Of a DNA stretch of 64,000 nucleotides, positions 51,890 through 60,609 are shown piece by piece. The notes beneath the pieces are model-generated. The model did no database searches. It was not told where the DNA came from and was given only the letters and a program-made list of their open reading frames with translations. Source of the DNA: Astrobacterium formosum (GTDB lineage: Bacteria; Pseudomonadota; Alphaproteobacteria; Rhizobiales; Xanthobacteraceae). Where the stretch lies: contig JAVDCA010000014.1 in the NCBI GenBank assembly GCA_030848545.1, positions 62,001 to 126,000 on the forward strand, written 5' to 3'. Made by a program: the position numbers and the translations under genes. The first letter of the stretch is position 1. Each line of letters opens with the position of its first letter.

Positions 51890-52792
51890 TCAGCGTTTGT
51901 CGGCGGCGGCACTGACGGCGCACAGCAAGGCCAGGACGGCCCGATTGAGCGGTACCGCAACGCCGTACCGGTCGGCGGCGGCGACGAGGGCGCCGGTCAA
52001 GGCCTCCACTTCCAGGGGGCGGCCGGCGAGGCGGTCGAAATACATGGAGGTGCCGGCATCGGGAGGATAGCCGAGCAGGGTCGATACGGTGCGCTCCACC
52101 TCTTCGGCGCCGAGCCGCGCCCCGTCTGCGGCCGCAACCGCGACCGCTTCGCCAAGGAGCGCGCGGTAGAGGGCTTGGATGTCGTCGCGCTGGGACACCG
52201 CCTGGCGCTGGAGAGTGAGCGCGGTGACCGGATTGACCGTGATGTTGAGGAGGAGCTTGCGCCACAACAGCGTGCGCAGGTCGCCGACGCGGTCGACGCG
52301 AAGCGGAACACCGTCGAGGAGAGCGGCGAACGCGCGGCCGCAACCGTCATCGAGAACGGCGAGATCGGCGTTGCCGGCGTGGCGCAGCCGGACATGGCCG
52401 GGGCCGAGAAATTCGCCGTTGTAGTAGACGATCGCCTGCATGACGGCGGCCGGGCCGGCGAACGCGGCGACGGCGGCGGCGCGGTCGATACCGTTCTGCA
52501 GCACGGCGACCCGCGTCGCCGGCCCGCACAGGCGTTCGAGCCACGGCGCGACCGAGGCCGTCTGGTGGGTCTTGGTCGCAACCAGGACCCAGTCGGCGAT
52601 GGCGGCGCCGGCCGGATCGGTGAGCACCTCCGGCGCAACTTCGACGCGTCCCTCCGGCCGCTCCAGCATCAGGCGATCGAACGGCGTGCGCACACAGGCG
52701 ACCACCTTGCGACCGGCGGCCGCGAGCGAGCCCGCGATGATGCCGCCAATGGCGCCGAGGCCGATGACCGCGATGGTGGGGTTTGTTGTCAT
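51890..52792 (-). CDS. 2-dehydropantoate 2-reductase-family oxidoreductase
   Basis: A 300-aa NADP-binding protein. N-terminal Rossmann motif [21 protein letters not shown] (GxGxxG), then [17 protein letters not shown], the segment ending [10 protein letters not shown], and the catalytic Lys region [19 protein letters not shown]. The C-terminal PanE-type helical domain contains [21 protein letters not shown] reductase (PanE/ApbA) reduces 2-dehydropantoate to pantoate for coenzyme A, but many family members work on other 2-keto acids. It lies 41 bp downstream of the hydratase gene on the same strand, so a 2-keto acid pathway is plausible. Confidence 0.85.
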   Translation of the reverse strand: MTTNPTIAVIGLGAIGGIIAGSLAAAGRKVVACVRTPFDRLMLERPEGRVEVAPEVLTDPAGAAIADWVLVATKTHQTASVAPWLERLCGPATRVAVLQNGIDRAAAVAAFAGPAAVMQAIVYYNGEFLGPGHVRLRHAGNADLAVLDDGCGRAFAALLDGVPLRVDRVGDLRTLLWRKLLLNITVNPVTALTLQRQAVSQRDDIQALYRALLGEAVAVAAADGARLGAEEVERTVSTLLGYPPDAGTSMYFDRLAGRPLEVEALTGALVAAADRYGVAVPLNRAVLALLCAVSAAADKR

Positions 52793-52833
52793 GGCAGCAC
52801 TCTATGTTCCTGGCGCTCCGCCTGTCTCAAGCC

Positions 52834-53583
52834 TCAGGCGTTCGCCCGGAAGTGTACCTCGGCTTCGCCGAACCCGGCGAAGCGGCCGACGACGCGGTCT
52901 CCGGGCTTGACAATGGTGAGGCCCGTGAAGGTGCCGGTGGTGACGATCTGGCCGGCGGCGACGCCGCTGCTAGTGCGCAACGCGTTGGCGAGCCGGACGG
53001 CGGGGCGAAGCGGATCGACTTCCGCATGCCCGCCGACCCGTTGCACGACGATCTCGCTGTTCACCATCAGGCTCGCCTCCAATCCGGAGAGGTCGAATGA
53101 ACGCCAGTCGGAACGCATCGTGCCGGCCACGAAGGCGCCGTTGGTCATGCAATCGGCGGTGAGTGCCAGCGCGGGCACCTTGGAGCGGTTACGGAAGCGC
53201 GAGTCCACCACCTCGATGGCGGCCAGCGCCGTCACGGCCGAAGCCACCTCGTCGGCACCGTACTGGCCCGCCCGCGGCGCGAGCGCGCGCTCGAACCGGA
53301 ATGCGATTTCGACCTCGATGCCGAGCAGCGGGGCAAGGCTCGCCGGAATCTCAGCCGGCGAGGAAAACATGCGCGATCCGAACAACGGGGCCCGCATGAC
53401 CTCACCGTCCTTCGTGATGGCGACCTTCCAGCCGGCGATCGTTTCGCCGAGAGCGGCGGCGGTCGCCATCTGGGCCGCGTGCGCCTCCTCCAGGTCGGCG
53501 GGTACCGAGCCGTCAGGCAGGGCGTCGATCAATGTGCCGGTCCGGCGGGCTTCGACCAGAATGCGCACGATTTCGTCGGCCAT
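52834..53583 (-). CDS. 2-keto-4-pentenoate hydratase / fumarylacetoacetate hydrolase-family protein
   Basis: A 249-aa protein of the FAH fold. Segments: EEAHAAQMATAAALGETIAG, IEVEIAFRFERAL (metal-binding Glu pair), EVVDSRFRN, DCMTNGAFVAGTM, VRLANALRTSSGVAAGQIV and TGTFTGLTIVKPGDRVVGRF. It may hydrate 2-hydroxypenta-2,4-dienoate or act on a related 2-keto acid. The ATG at 53583 has GGGAG eight bases upstream; an ATG at 53613 is a longer alternative. It is first of a two-gene unit with the PanE-like gene. Confidence 0.86.
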   Translation of the reverse strand: MADEIVRILVEARRTGTLIDALPDGSVPADLEEAHAAQMATAAALGETIAGWKVAITKDGEVMRAPLFGSRMFSSPAEIPASLAPLLGIEVEIAFRFERALAPRAGQYGADEVASAVTALAAIEVVDSRFRNRSKVPALALTADCMTNGAFVAGTMRSDWRSFDLSGLEASLMVNSEIVVQRVGGHAEVDPLRPAVRLANALRTSSGVAAGQIVTTGTFTGLTIVKPGDRVVGRFAGFGEAEVHFRANA

Positions 53584-54253
53584 GGAGCCACTCCCGATCC
53601 TGATGGTCGGCATGCCGTCGCGGCGGGATGGCATATCCGGACGCCCGTTCCAGCGCCGCCCGCGAACCGTGCAAGTTTCGTGGCCGAAGGGCGGCAACGA
53701 CGTTCTTGCCGTGCATGTCGCGCTGTTGGACACAGCGCAGACGTCCAGCATGCTTTGACCGGGGTGTCCACCCTGGCGATGTTGGGAAATGATGTTGGGA
53801 AATGTTGGGTCCGGCCGGCGCGTCGGCGAAAAACAAAAGCAAGGTTTCGCGGACCGCCCCGCTCCCGGGCGGCGGTGGCGCCCTGAGGCGCGTTTCCTTC
53901 CCAGACTTGGGCACGTCGGCATATGCCTGCCGACATTGGCCTGGCCTTTGTGGCCTGGCGCTCAGGGTCCGCTCAGTGAGCCGGCGCCCGGGGGATTCGC
54001 CGGCCCACTGCAGTTTGATCGCCAGGAGGCGGCGACAACGGCGGGGGTAACGGGGGTGTACGTATCATTACCACCCGTATGTGCCCTGTCGAGTGCAATC
54101 TTGCCTTTGGGCAAATGTCCAGTTTGCAGGATGGAGGACCGGGCAGGCCCGAAAGGCACCCGCCCCTCGCACCGCCCCCATCCGTACCGAACGCCCGCAG
54201 TTCCGGCCCTTGCGGCGGTTGAAAACATTCGCTGCGCGCCCATCTGGTCCATC
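53584..54253. other. Intergenic region with small repeats
   Basis: 670 bp between the divergent hydratase and a small secreted protein. It contains the 13-bp tandem repeat at 53778-53809 and a T/A-richer patch near 54060-54120. I see no gene I would support. Confidence 0.4.
53778..53809. repeat. Tandem 13-bp repeat
   Basis: GATGTTGGGAAAT at 53778-53790 and 53791-53803, followed by a partial third copy (GTTGGG) to 53809. About 195 bp upstream of the hydratase start, so it could lie in its promoter region. Confidence 0.7.
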
Positions 54254-54529
54254 ATGATGAAACGGTCATGGATGACGGCAATCGGCATCGGACTTGTGCT
54301 GTTCGCAAGCCAGACAGGCGCGTCGGCACAGGGCGTCGGCGAACGCATGATCACGGGAGCGCCGCCCTACCCGACCTATGTTCCGCCGCAGCACCCCAAA
54401 CGACCGACCGCGGTGCCGACCGCGCCGCGTTCCTATCTGGGCCGTCGCAATGACCCCTATGCGCGCAACTACCAGGATTGGGACTGGCCGCGGTCACGCG
54501 CCCGCAAGCTGAAGCCGCAGCGACGCTGA
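54254..54529 (+). CDS. Small secreted protein of unknown function
   Basis: A 91-aa protein. Signal peptide at residues 1-26 (MMKRSWMTAIGIGLVLFASQ, cleavage after ASA). The mature part is short, Pro/Tyr/Arg-rich (YPTYVPPQHPKRPTAVPT, then RNDPYARNYQDWDWPRSRAR), probably disordered and basic. Such small secreted basic proteins are frequent in Hyphomicrobiales with no known role. An ATG at 54257 one codon later is equally possible. Confidence 0.6.
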   Translation: MMKRSWMTAIGIGLVLFASQTGASAQGVGERMITGAPPYPTYVPPQHPKRPTAVPTAPRSYLGRRNDPYARNYQDWDWPRSRARKLKPQRR

Positions 54530-54575
54530 GGCATCGGTTCTGCCTCGCCTTGGGGACGAGCGGTCACCACGACGC

Positions 54576-54764
54576 TTACGACGGCTTGCACTCCGAGAAG
54601 ACCGATCCCCGCATGGACGCGGAGCCCGCGACGCAATGGCCCGGGTCAGCGACTGCGCCCTCGACCACGAAATCGTAGGGCTGGTTGCCGACCAATCCCT
54701 GGCCGGACACACGGGATTGACGAGGTGCCGTCGCGTTGGGAGGGGAAAGTTCGACCGACGACAA
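54576..54764 (-). CDS. Possible small gene or remnant
   Basis: A 62-codon frame with a TTG start. Its second half (SGQGLVGNQPYDFVVEGAVA, then DPGHCVAGSASMRGSVFSEC) has codon use like a gene: mostly G or C in the third position and few rare codons. It has two cysteines. No family recognised and no good ribosome site. It might be a degraded gene end. Kept at low confidence because of the coding-like composition in an otherwise empty 302-bp stretch (54530-54831). Confidence 0.3.
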   Translation of the reverse strand: MSSVELSPPNATAPRQSRVSGQGLVGNQPYDFVVEGAVADPGHCVAGSASMRGSVFSECKPS

Positions 54765-54831
54765 TGCCCCGGCCGAGATGAAGCTGAAGCCCCATCGGCA
54801 TCAGCCGCGCAGCTCGACTGTGCCCGTTCGC

Positions 54832-55020
54832 TCATTCGTTGGGCGCGGCGGTGATATCCGCTTGTGACGATGAACCGTTCTTCCTTTGGAGGACCGGCTT
54901 CTCGGCTTTGCCCCCGCCGGGACGCGAATGAATTCGGCGAAAATCCTTTTCCACGACGATCGCCAACAAGACGAGATTTATCCCCATCCAGATAAGTATG
55001 ACGTGGACCAGGAACTCCAT
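54832..55020 (-). CDS. Possible small single-span membrane protein
   Basis: A 62-aa frame with an N-terminal hydrophobic helix (FLVHVILIWMGINLVLLAIV) followed by a charged cytoplasmic-like tail (VEKDFRRIHSRPGGGKAEKP). ATG at 55020 with a weak GGGA upstream. The membrane helix plus basic tail makes a real small protein plausible; no family recognised. Confidence 0.45.
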   Translation of the reverse strand: MEFLVHVILIWMGINLVLLAIVVEKDFRRIHSRPGGGKAEKPVLQRKNGSSSQADITAAPNE

Positions 55021-55412
55021 CTTAGGAGTTCCCAGGCTGCCGACTTGTCGATCTGGCGTCAGCGCTCATCTGGTTCAACTCTGTTGGATTGCCGACAAAT
55101 ATTCACCGTTGAATGAACGAGGTTGCGGCTCGACAATGGAACTTTCACCAGTCGGCCGGTTCCGACCGCTCTTATTGGACGACGTCCGCCGGCACGATGC
55201 ATTCACATTCCCGTTATCCGGGTCAAGTCCAATCCAGTTTGCCCAAGATTCTCCTAAACGCCGTATATCGCCGTCGCCCTATTTCACCCGACGCGCGATT
55301 CGGCGCCCGACCGAACCAAAGCGTAGCGTCCGATATATTTCGATACGCCGGTCAAACGTCCGACGCAGTTTTCGTCCATTCTCTTGCAGGATGAATGAAG
55401 ACAGGACGTGCG
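55021..55412. other. Intergenic region, lower GC
   Basis: 392 bp with noticeably lower GC than its surroundings. Open frames here have poor codon use and no ribosome site. It probably holds the promoter of the small secreted protein gene at 55413. Confidence 0.35.
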
Positions 55413-55859
55413 ATGAAGGATTCCGCCGACTTGCATCTGCCTAGGTTTAATTCGAACGCTGCGCCTATTTTAGCCATCACGGCGGCGATTATTGTGGCAT
55501 TATCGATAGGCCTTCTGCCGCGGCATGCCGCCGCGCAGTCGCGTTATCTCAACGACGGCATCGAGCCGGACCGGAAAAACCCCATCCGCCTGCGTGACGC
55601 AGCCAACCGGGAATGCATCACGATCAGAGGCAGGGTCCGGGGGCAAGCTATCAACAAGACCATCGTCGATCACTACCTCGACGTCACGAACATCTGTCCG
55701 AAGATCATTCGCGTCAAAGCCTGCTATGTGACGTCGACCCGTTGCGTCGAATTCGATGTCCGCTCCCGGGAGAGCAAGGAGGTCCTGCTCGGAGTCACCA
55801 CGGCCAATCCGTCCACACCATTCTTCCGTTTCGATTTCACGGAAAAGAGTCTCTTCTGA
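55413..55859 (+). CDS. Secreted protein of unknown function, four cysteines
   Basis: A 148-aa protein. N-terminal signal-anchor or signal peptide (APILAITAAIIVALSIGLLP, possible cleavage after HAAA). The mature part contains cysteines in RECITIRG, TNICPKIIRVKACYV and STRCVEFDV, enough for two disulfides. The ATG at 55413 has AGGA six bases upstream; an ATG at 55395 would add six residues. It lies 71 bp before the glycosyltransferase on the same strand. Function unknown. Confidence 0.65.
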   Translation: MKDSADLHLPRFNSNAAPILAITAAIIVALSIGLLPRHAAAQSRYLNDGIEPDRKNPIRLRDAANRECITIRGRVRGQAINKTIVDHYLDVTNICPKIIRVKACYVTSTRCVEFDVRSRESKEVLLGVTTANPSTPFFRFDFTEKSLF

Positions 55860-55930
55860 ACGCGACGGATCATCAGCGCCGGCTGGACTCCTATCGCAAC
55901 CCGCAAGATCGCACGACAAGATCGCACGAC

Positions 55931-57094
55931 ATGAATCGCAAGATCTTCGGCCTGTCCCCTATCCTCCTCGATCCCACCAGCGGCCTTCGGCGGGAGTCGC
56001 CTCGCGCGCCTGAATTCCGCCAGCCCGATTTCGACGAGCGCTTCGACTCGGAAACGCTCTTCTACGATGTATTCCGCCACCCTGATCGTTCCACCATCAT
56101 GATGATCGGGCCTTCGCTTTACAATCTGGCTTCCTTGTTCGACGATATCGAGATTCGCGCGTTTCCCAGTGGCAGCGTTTGCCGCTTCCGCCGTTACGAT
56201 CTCGATCGGTTGACGCGGGTGGAAGTCGACGCTCCCGCCGGAACATCAGAGATCGTCCTGCGGGCCAACAAGCACGAGCTGCATGGCAAGGTATCTCCGC
56301 CGGAAACCGCTGATTACAAGTCTCTGCGGGTTCTCTATGCGATCTCCAAGAACAACGACATCACCTGGATCTGCGATTGGGCACGCTTCAATCGCGACGT
56401 GCACGGCGCACAGGCCCTGCTGATCTACGACAATCAATCGACCGATTATCGGGTCGACGAGCTGCTCCACCAGCTCGGCAAGATCGACGGGCTGGCATTC
56501 GTGGGCGTGGTGCCGTTACCATTCCGCTTCGGTCCGCCGGGCCTCGGATTGCGCAAGAGTTGGGATTCCAATTTCCTGCAGATCGGCTCGCTCGAGCTTG
56601 CACGCTGGCGCTTCCTCCTGGATGCCCGCAGCTTTCTCAACACCGACATCGACGAGCTCGTGCTCGGCCGTGACGGCGCCAGCGTGTTCGAAGCGGCGGA
56701 ACGTTCCGGACTCGTCCGTTTTTATGGCAAGTGGGTGCCGAACATCCGCGACGACACCGTCGACCAGACCGGACGCAACGTGCCGCGGCACGCCAATTTC
56801 TCCCACGTCGAGACAATGCGCGCGAGCCGCTGGCCTTTGCTGCGCGACTTCTGCCAGCCGAAATGGGCCGTTGCACCCCGGCGCGTGCCGGCCAAGGCGC
56901 ACATGACCCATCATCGCATCAAGAGCTGGTGGCGCAGCCGGCTGTGGAATCCGAATTTTTCGTTTCGTCACTTCCGCGGCCTGAGCACCGGTTGGAAATA
57001 CGACCGCGGCCAGCGCGAAACGTTCGATCCGCAGCGTCATAGCCTCGATGGCGCAATGAAAGAGGCGTTCGCGCGCGTTCGTTGGAATGAATGA
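55931..57094 (+). CDS. Glycosyltransferase (GT2/GT92-like)
   Basis: A 387-aa cytosolic glycosyltransferase. The GT core shows LRVLYAISKNNDITWICDWA with ALLIYDNQSTDYRVDEL (donor-binding), and the metal-binding Asp motif in LLDARSFLNTDIDELVL (about residues 230-250). The C-terminal segment (KAHMTHHRIKSWWRSRLWNP and FSFRHFRGLSTGWKY) is typical of this 'glycosyl transferase family 92/2_4' group. It is convergent with the polysaccharide locus, 36 bp between stops, and probably acts in the same surface-polymer pathway; sugar specificity unknown. Confidence 0.85.
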   Translation: MNRKIFGLSPILLDPTSGLRRESPRAPEFRQPDFDERFDSETLFYDVFRHPDRSTIMMIGPSLYNLASLFDDIEIRAFPSGSVCRFRRYDLDRLTRVEVDAPAGTSEIVLRANKHELHGKVSPPETADYKSLRVLYAISKNNDITWICDWARFNRDVHGAQALLIYDNQSTDYRVDELLHQLGKIDGLAFVGVVPLPFRFGPPGLGLRKSWDSNFLQIGSLELARWRFLLDARSFLNTDIDELVLGRDGASVFEAAERSGLVRFYGKWVPNIRDDTVDQTGRNVPRHANFSHVETMRASRWPLLRDFCQPKWAVAPRRVPAKAHMTHHRIKSWWRSRLWNPNFSFRHFRGLSTGWKYDRGQRETFDPQRHSLDGAMKEAFARVRWNE

Positions 57095-57129
57095 ATGCGG
57101 GCGGGTCCGCCGCTCCGTCACGCCGACGC

Positions 57130-57957
57130 CTACAGGATGCGGAGCGTTTCCTTTTCGAACACCATGCAGGTCAACCGCGAACTCAGATATGCGCCGGTAT
57201 CGAGATTGATGCGGTTTGGACGGATATCGGGCTCTGCGACGGGCGTATGCCCATGCACGACCATGCGCCCGAATTCACCGTCGAACGACAGAAACGGCTC
57301 CCTGATCTGGACCAGATCTTCAACGGCCTGCCAGCACAGCGGAACATGTGGGCGCACGCCCGCATGAACGAAGAAGTAGTCCCCGATCGCAAACGTCGTC
57401 GGGAGCGCCGACAGGAACTCGGCGTGCGGGCCGAGCGCTGACGCAAATGCGGTTGCCACCTCCTCGGGTGCGGCGCCCCTGCCCGCCTTGCGGACCGGAT
57501 TGACCCCATAAGAATGCAGCGTCTCGAGGCCGCCGAGGTGCAGCCAATCTCCCTGAAGTTGCGGTGCCGTCAGCCATTTCAGAGCCATCAACTCGTGGTT
57601 TCCCGCCAAACACACGGTCGGCCGCAGCCGCGTCAGTTCGATCAGCGTATCGACGACCTCGCGCGATTCGGCGCCCCGGTCGATGTAGTCGCCCAGGAAG
57701 ACCCGCAAATGGGTGCGACACGGATAGCGGACGAGATCGTCCTCGATGGCGCAGATGACCTGGTGGAGCAGGTCAAGGCGGCCATGGACGTCTCCGATCG
57801 CGTAGACCCGCCAGCCGTTCGGCAGGTCACGCGGGGCGCGGACCGCGACTGCCTCGGATTGTGGTAGTGCCTGGTTCACCTTCTCACCGTGACTGGTCTG
57901 TTCCAGGCCCACTCGTTCAGATCTGCGAACGTACCTGTTCTGCCGGCATGCGCTCAC
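57130..57957 (-). CDS. PPP-family metallophosphatase
   Basis: A protein of up to 275 aa. All phosphoprotein-phosphatase motifs are present: YAIGDVHGRLDLL (GDxHG), VFLGDYIDRGAESREVV (GDYVDRG) and CLAGNHELMALKWL (GNHE), then a C-terminal FVHAG and MVVHGHTPV. The dinuclear metal site is thus complete. The start is unresolved: the longest frame begins with GTG at 57957 and overlaps the acyltransferase; inner GTG codons at 57909 or 57879 are possible. Relatives are Ser/Thr phosphatases or Ap4A hydrolases. It is last in the leftward exopolysaccharide gene row. Confidence 0.88.
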   Translation of the reverse strand: MSACRQNRYVRRSERVGLEQTSHGEKVNQALPQSEAVAVRAPRDLPNGWRVYAIGDVHGRLDLLHQVICAIEDDLVRYPCRTHLRVFLGDYIDRGAESREVVDTLIELTRLRPTVCLAGNHELMALKWLTAPQLQGDWLHLGGLETLHSYGVNPVRKAGRGAAPEEVATAFASALGPHAEFLSALPTTFAIGDYFFVHAGVRPHVPLCWQAVEDLVQIREPFLSFDGEFGRMVVHGHTPVAEPDIRPNRINLDTGAYLSSRLTCMVFEKETLRIL

Positions 57958-59032
57958 CGCTGCCGAGATGGCGGAGGAACAACCGCGCCGGAAGCTCGAG
58001 GAATCGATAGGTCAGGAATGACAGGGCGAGCGTCACCGCCACGAAGGCGAAGCCAACCCACGCTCCAAGATCGTAGATCTTCTCACCGAGGAGCGACTGC
58101 GACAGTCCGGCCGCGATGATGATCAGCGACCCCTGAGTGAGATAGACCGCGTAGGATGTCTCGCCGAGAAACCGGGCGGCTCCCGCCTCCATACCCGTCA
58201 ACGATACTCCCGCACTGATCGCCACCAGGGCCGGCAACAGTACCCCGATGGCCGCAATGTCGAGCCAGGGCGACGACGGAAAATGCAGCTTGACCTGCAT
58301 CAGTCCGATGATCGCCGCGATCGCGAGGTAGTAGAGGGCGCGCGGACATTGCCATGGGCGGCGGCGATACAGTCGATAAACGACCATCCCGGCCATGAAG
58401 GAGAAGGCGACGCGGGCAAATCCTGCCCATATGTTCTCCGTGGCGTAACCGAGATCCGCAGTCCCGAACCAGATGATGGTGGCGGCCAGAGCCGCGGCGG
58501 CGGCGGCCAGGAGCAACATAAGGGCTTGCGCGCCCAGGCGGGCCAGACAGACGAAGAACAGCACGCTCGCGACCATCTCGAAGAAGATCGACCACGTCGC
58601 CGGATTGAAAATGAACAGCGTGCCGGTGCCGTAGGCGTTGGCAAAACTCGGCAACATCGCGAGGTTGAGGGCGGCGCTCTTGACCAGCGCAGCGGCGTCG
58701 AAGTACCCGTAATTGGCCTTGTGGCGCGCGGTCATCACCACCAGACCGATTACCGTCGTCGCCACGAACAGCGGATAGAGCCGCGCCAAACGAGCTGTCA
58801 GGTACTTCCGGAACGAGATCTCGCCGCACGTAATCGCATTCTGATAGTTCAGCGACAAGACGAACCCGCTCAGGACGAAGAAGAGATCGACAGCGAGATA
58901 CCCGCCCGGCAGCAACTGGTGGCGCAGCCCGAACATGAAATCGGCGTGATAGACGAGCACCGCGCAGGCCGCGATTCCACGGACGAGATCCAGGCTCTCG
59001 AAATAGCGGCGCATCGTTGTTCTCGTCTCCAT
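57917..59032 (-). CDS. Acyltransferase 3-family membrane protein
   Basis: A 371-aa integral membrane protein with about ten helices. The family signature is at the start: SLDLVRGIAACAVLVYHADF with the conserved His, followed by GGYLAVDLFFVLSGFVLSLN and KYLTARLARLYPLF. It transfers acetyl or succinyl groups to a surface polysaccharide. ATG at 59032 with AGGA seven bases upstream; an ATG at 59014 is an alternative. It lies 23 bp after the flippase. Confidence 0.92.
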   Translation of the reverse strand: METRTTMRRYFESLDLVRGIAACAVLVYHADFMFGLRHQLLPGGYLAVDLFFVLSGFVLSLNYQNAITCGEISFRKYLTARLARLYPLFVATTVIGLVVMTARHKANYGYFDAAALVKSAALNLAMLPSFANAYGTGTLFIFNPATWSIFFEMVASVLFFVCLARLGAQALMLLLAAAAAALAATIIWFGTADLGYATENIWAGFARVAFSFMAGMVVYRLYRRRPWQCPRALYYLAIAAIIGLMQVKLHFPSSPWLDIAAIGVLLPALVAISAGVSLTGMEAGAARFLGETSYAVYLTQGSLIIIAAGLSQSLLGEKIYDLGAWVGFAFVAVTLALSFLTYRFLELPARLFLRHLGSGERMPAEQVRSQI

Positions 59033-59055
59033 CTCGGGTCCTGCTCCGGGGGGCC

Positions 59056-60495
59056 TTACTTCTTCAACCATCTTTTGAGGCGGCGAACGCCGGCATCGGC
59101 AAGTTCGCTCCGTAGCCTGGCGATATCGAGTCCGTAGGCCGCGATCGCGTAGACGGCCGCGCCGGTGACCGGCGTGACGAGCAACGAGGCGATCGGCCTG
59201 TCGACCAGCATGCTCGCGATCGGCGCGCACACCGCGACCATCGCGGCGGTCGCGATGGCGACCTTGACGAGTCCCGCCATCGGCAGCGGCATGGTGAAGA
59301 TCGGTCGCAGCAGCAGGAACGAAACCGCGACGCCGACGACATCCCCCAGCAAAAGCCCCCAGACCGCGCCCTCGATCCCATAAGTCCAGAGCAACACCGT
59401 CGATGCGACCACATTGACCGACAATGTGGTGGCGCCGCACGCCACCTGCCGCAACGGTCGTTCGACGATCTGGAAGCCGAGATGAAGATAGAACTGTGCG
59501 AAGGCGTTGAGCCCGCGCGAGACGGCGAGGAGCGGCAGCATGGACTGCACCGCAGCCTCGAAGCTCGGGCCAGCCACCACGGCTCCGAATGGGTGAGCAA
59601 TGAGAATCAGCCCGACGGTGGCCGGGATCATGGTGGCGAGGAACAGCTCGGCTCCGTCCTTCAGCTTGGCGTGCGCCGCCATGGTGCCGTCCTGCTTGTT
59701 GGCGCGGATCGCGGTCGGCCCCAGGATCGAGGAAATGCTGGCGGCGAGAATCCCGGCGATCTGACTGGTGACGTCGAGCGCGGCCCCGAACCGGCCGGCA
59801 TCGTCGGCACCCAGCATCGCGCCGACGAGCAGGCGCGCTATCGTCGAGTTTCCCGAGATGACGAGGCCGGACAGTGCCAGGGGCATTCCGTAGTGGACGA
59901 AGCGATCCGCCACCGCCAGGCTGACGCCGCCTTCGCCGATAGCCACCCAGTTGGTGACAAGAAAGCGCAGAGACAGCATAAAGAAGCCGACTGAAATTCC
60001 GAGCACAAGCCCCGCTCCGGAATCGAAGTAGAAGGCGCCGCCGACCGCGCAAGAAAAGCTCAGCATGCTGCGCACGACGCTCGCGCGCGCGAAGCTCACC
60101 GACTGGTGCCGAGCGCGCCGGATTTCCTGGGTGATGTCGAAGAGCGCCTGGGCGACGGTGAGCGACAGGATCGCCGCCATGGCGAACAGCGGCACGTTGG
60201 GCAGCGCGAACGAGATTCCGATCGCCAACGGCGTCAGGGCGATCGTCACGATCGCGAAGCAGGATAGAACGAAGGGAAGGAAATTCAGCTCCGGGGCCTC
60301 GGCCTGATAGCGGCCGAGGGCGAAGCGGATCCATCCATATGCGACGCTGCCGATGAAGAACGACAGGCTCGCGCCGACGGTGTAGACCGCATATTCGGAC
60401 GGCGGAAGAATGCGCGTATAGATGCTGAACGAAAAGAATCCGATGAAGCCGGGCAACGCGAAGGCGCACAGGTAGATCAACGCGTGGCTGGCCAT
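59056..60495 (-). CDS. Polysaccharide flippase (Wzx/MOP type)
   Basis: A 479-aa protein with 12-14 predicted membrane helices: FALPGFIGFFSFSIYTRILP, FRFLVTNW-like middle part, DRFVHYGMPLALSGLVISGN and DDAGRFGAALDVTSQIAGIL, then helices through the C-terminus. It matches the oligosaccharide flippase superfamily, which moves lipid-linked repeat units across the inner membrane. ATG at 60495; upstream in-frame sequence has no family similarity. Second or third gene of the exopolysaccharide row, with the ligase/polymerase 115 bp upstream. Confidence 0.88.
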   Translation of the reverse strand: MASHALIYLCAFALPGFIGFFSFSIYTRILPPSEYAVYTVGASLSFFIGSVAYGWIRFALGRYQAEAPELNFLPFVLSCFAIVTIALTPLAIGISFALPNVPLFAMAAILSLTVAQALFDITQEIRRARHQSVSFARASVVRSMLSFSCAVGGAFYFDSGAGLVLGISVGFFMLSLRFLVTNWVAIGEGGVSLAVADRFVHYGMPLALSGLVISGNSTIARLLVGAMLGADDAGRFGAALDVTSQIAGILAASISSILGPTAIRANKQDGTMAAHAKLKDGAELFLATMIPATVGLILIAHPFGAVVAGPSFEAAVQSMLPLLAVSRGLNAFAQFYLHLGFQIVERPLRQVACGATTLSVNVVASTVLLWTYGIEGAVWGLLLGDVVGVAVSFLLLRPIFTMPLPMAGLVKVAIATAAMVAVCAPIASMLVDRPIASLLVTPVTGAAVYAIAAYGLDIARLRSELADAGVRRLKRWLKK

Positions 60496-60609
60496 CAGGA
60501 TGCCCCGGGTCTCGACACCCCGCTTAGATGTGATTGAACCATTGTCGATCAATGCTTGCAATTGTCGGACCGTTCTTGGAGTTGCCGCCGGCCTCTATGG
60601 ACGCACACT

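Noticed and set aside
55113-55394. 93-codon plus-strand frame before the small secreted protein
   Set aside because: Poor codon use, no ribosome site and no signal or domain; it lies in the lower-GC promoter region.
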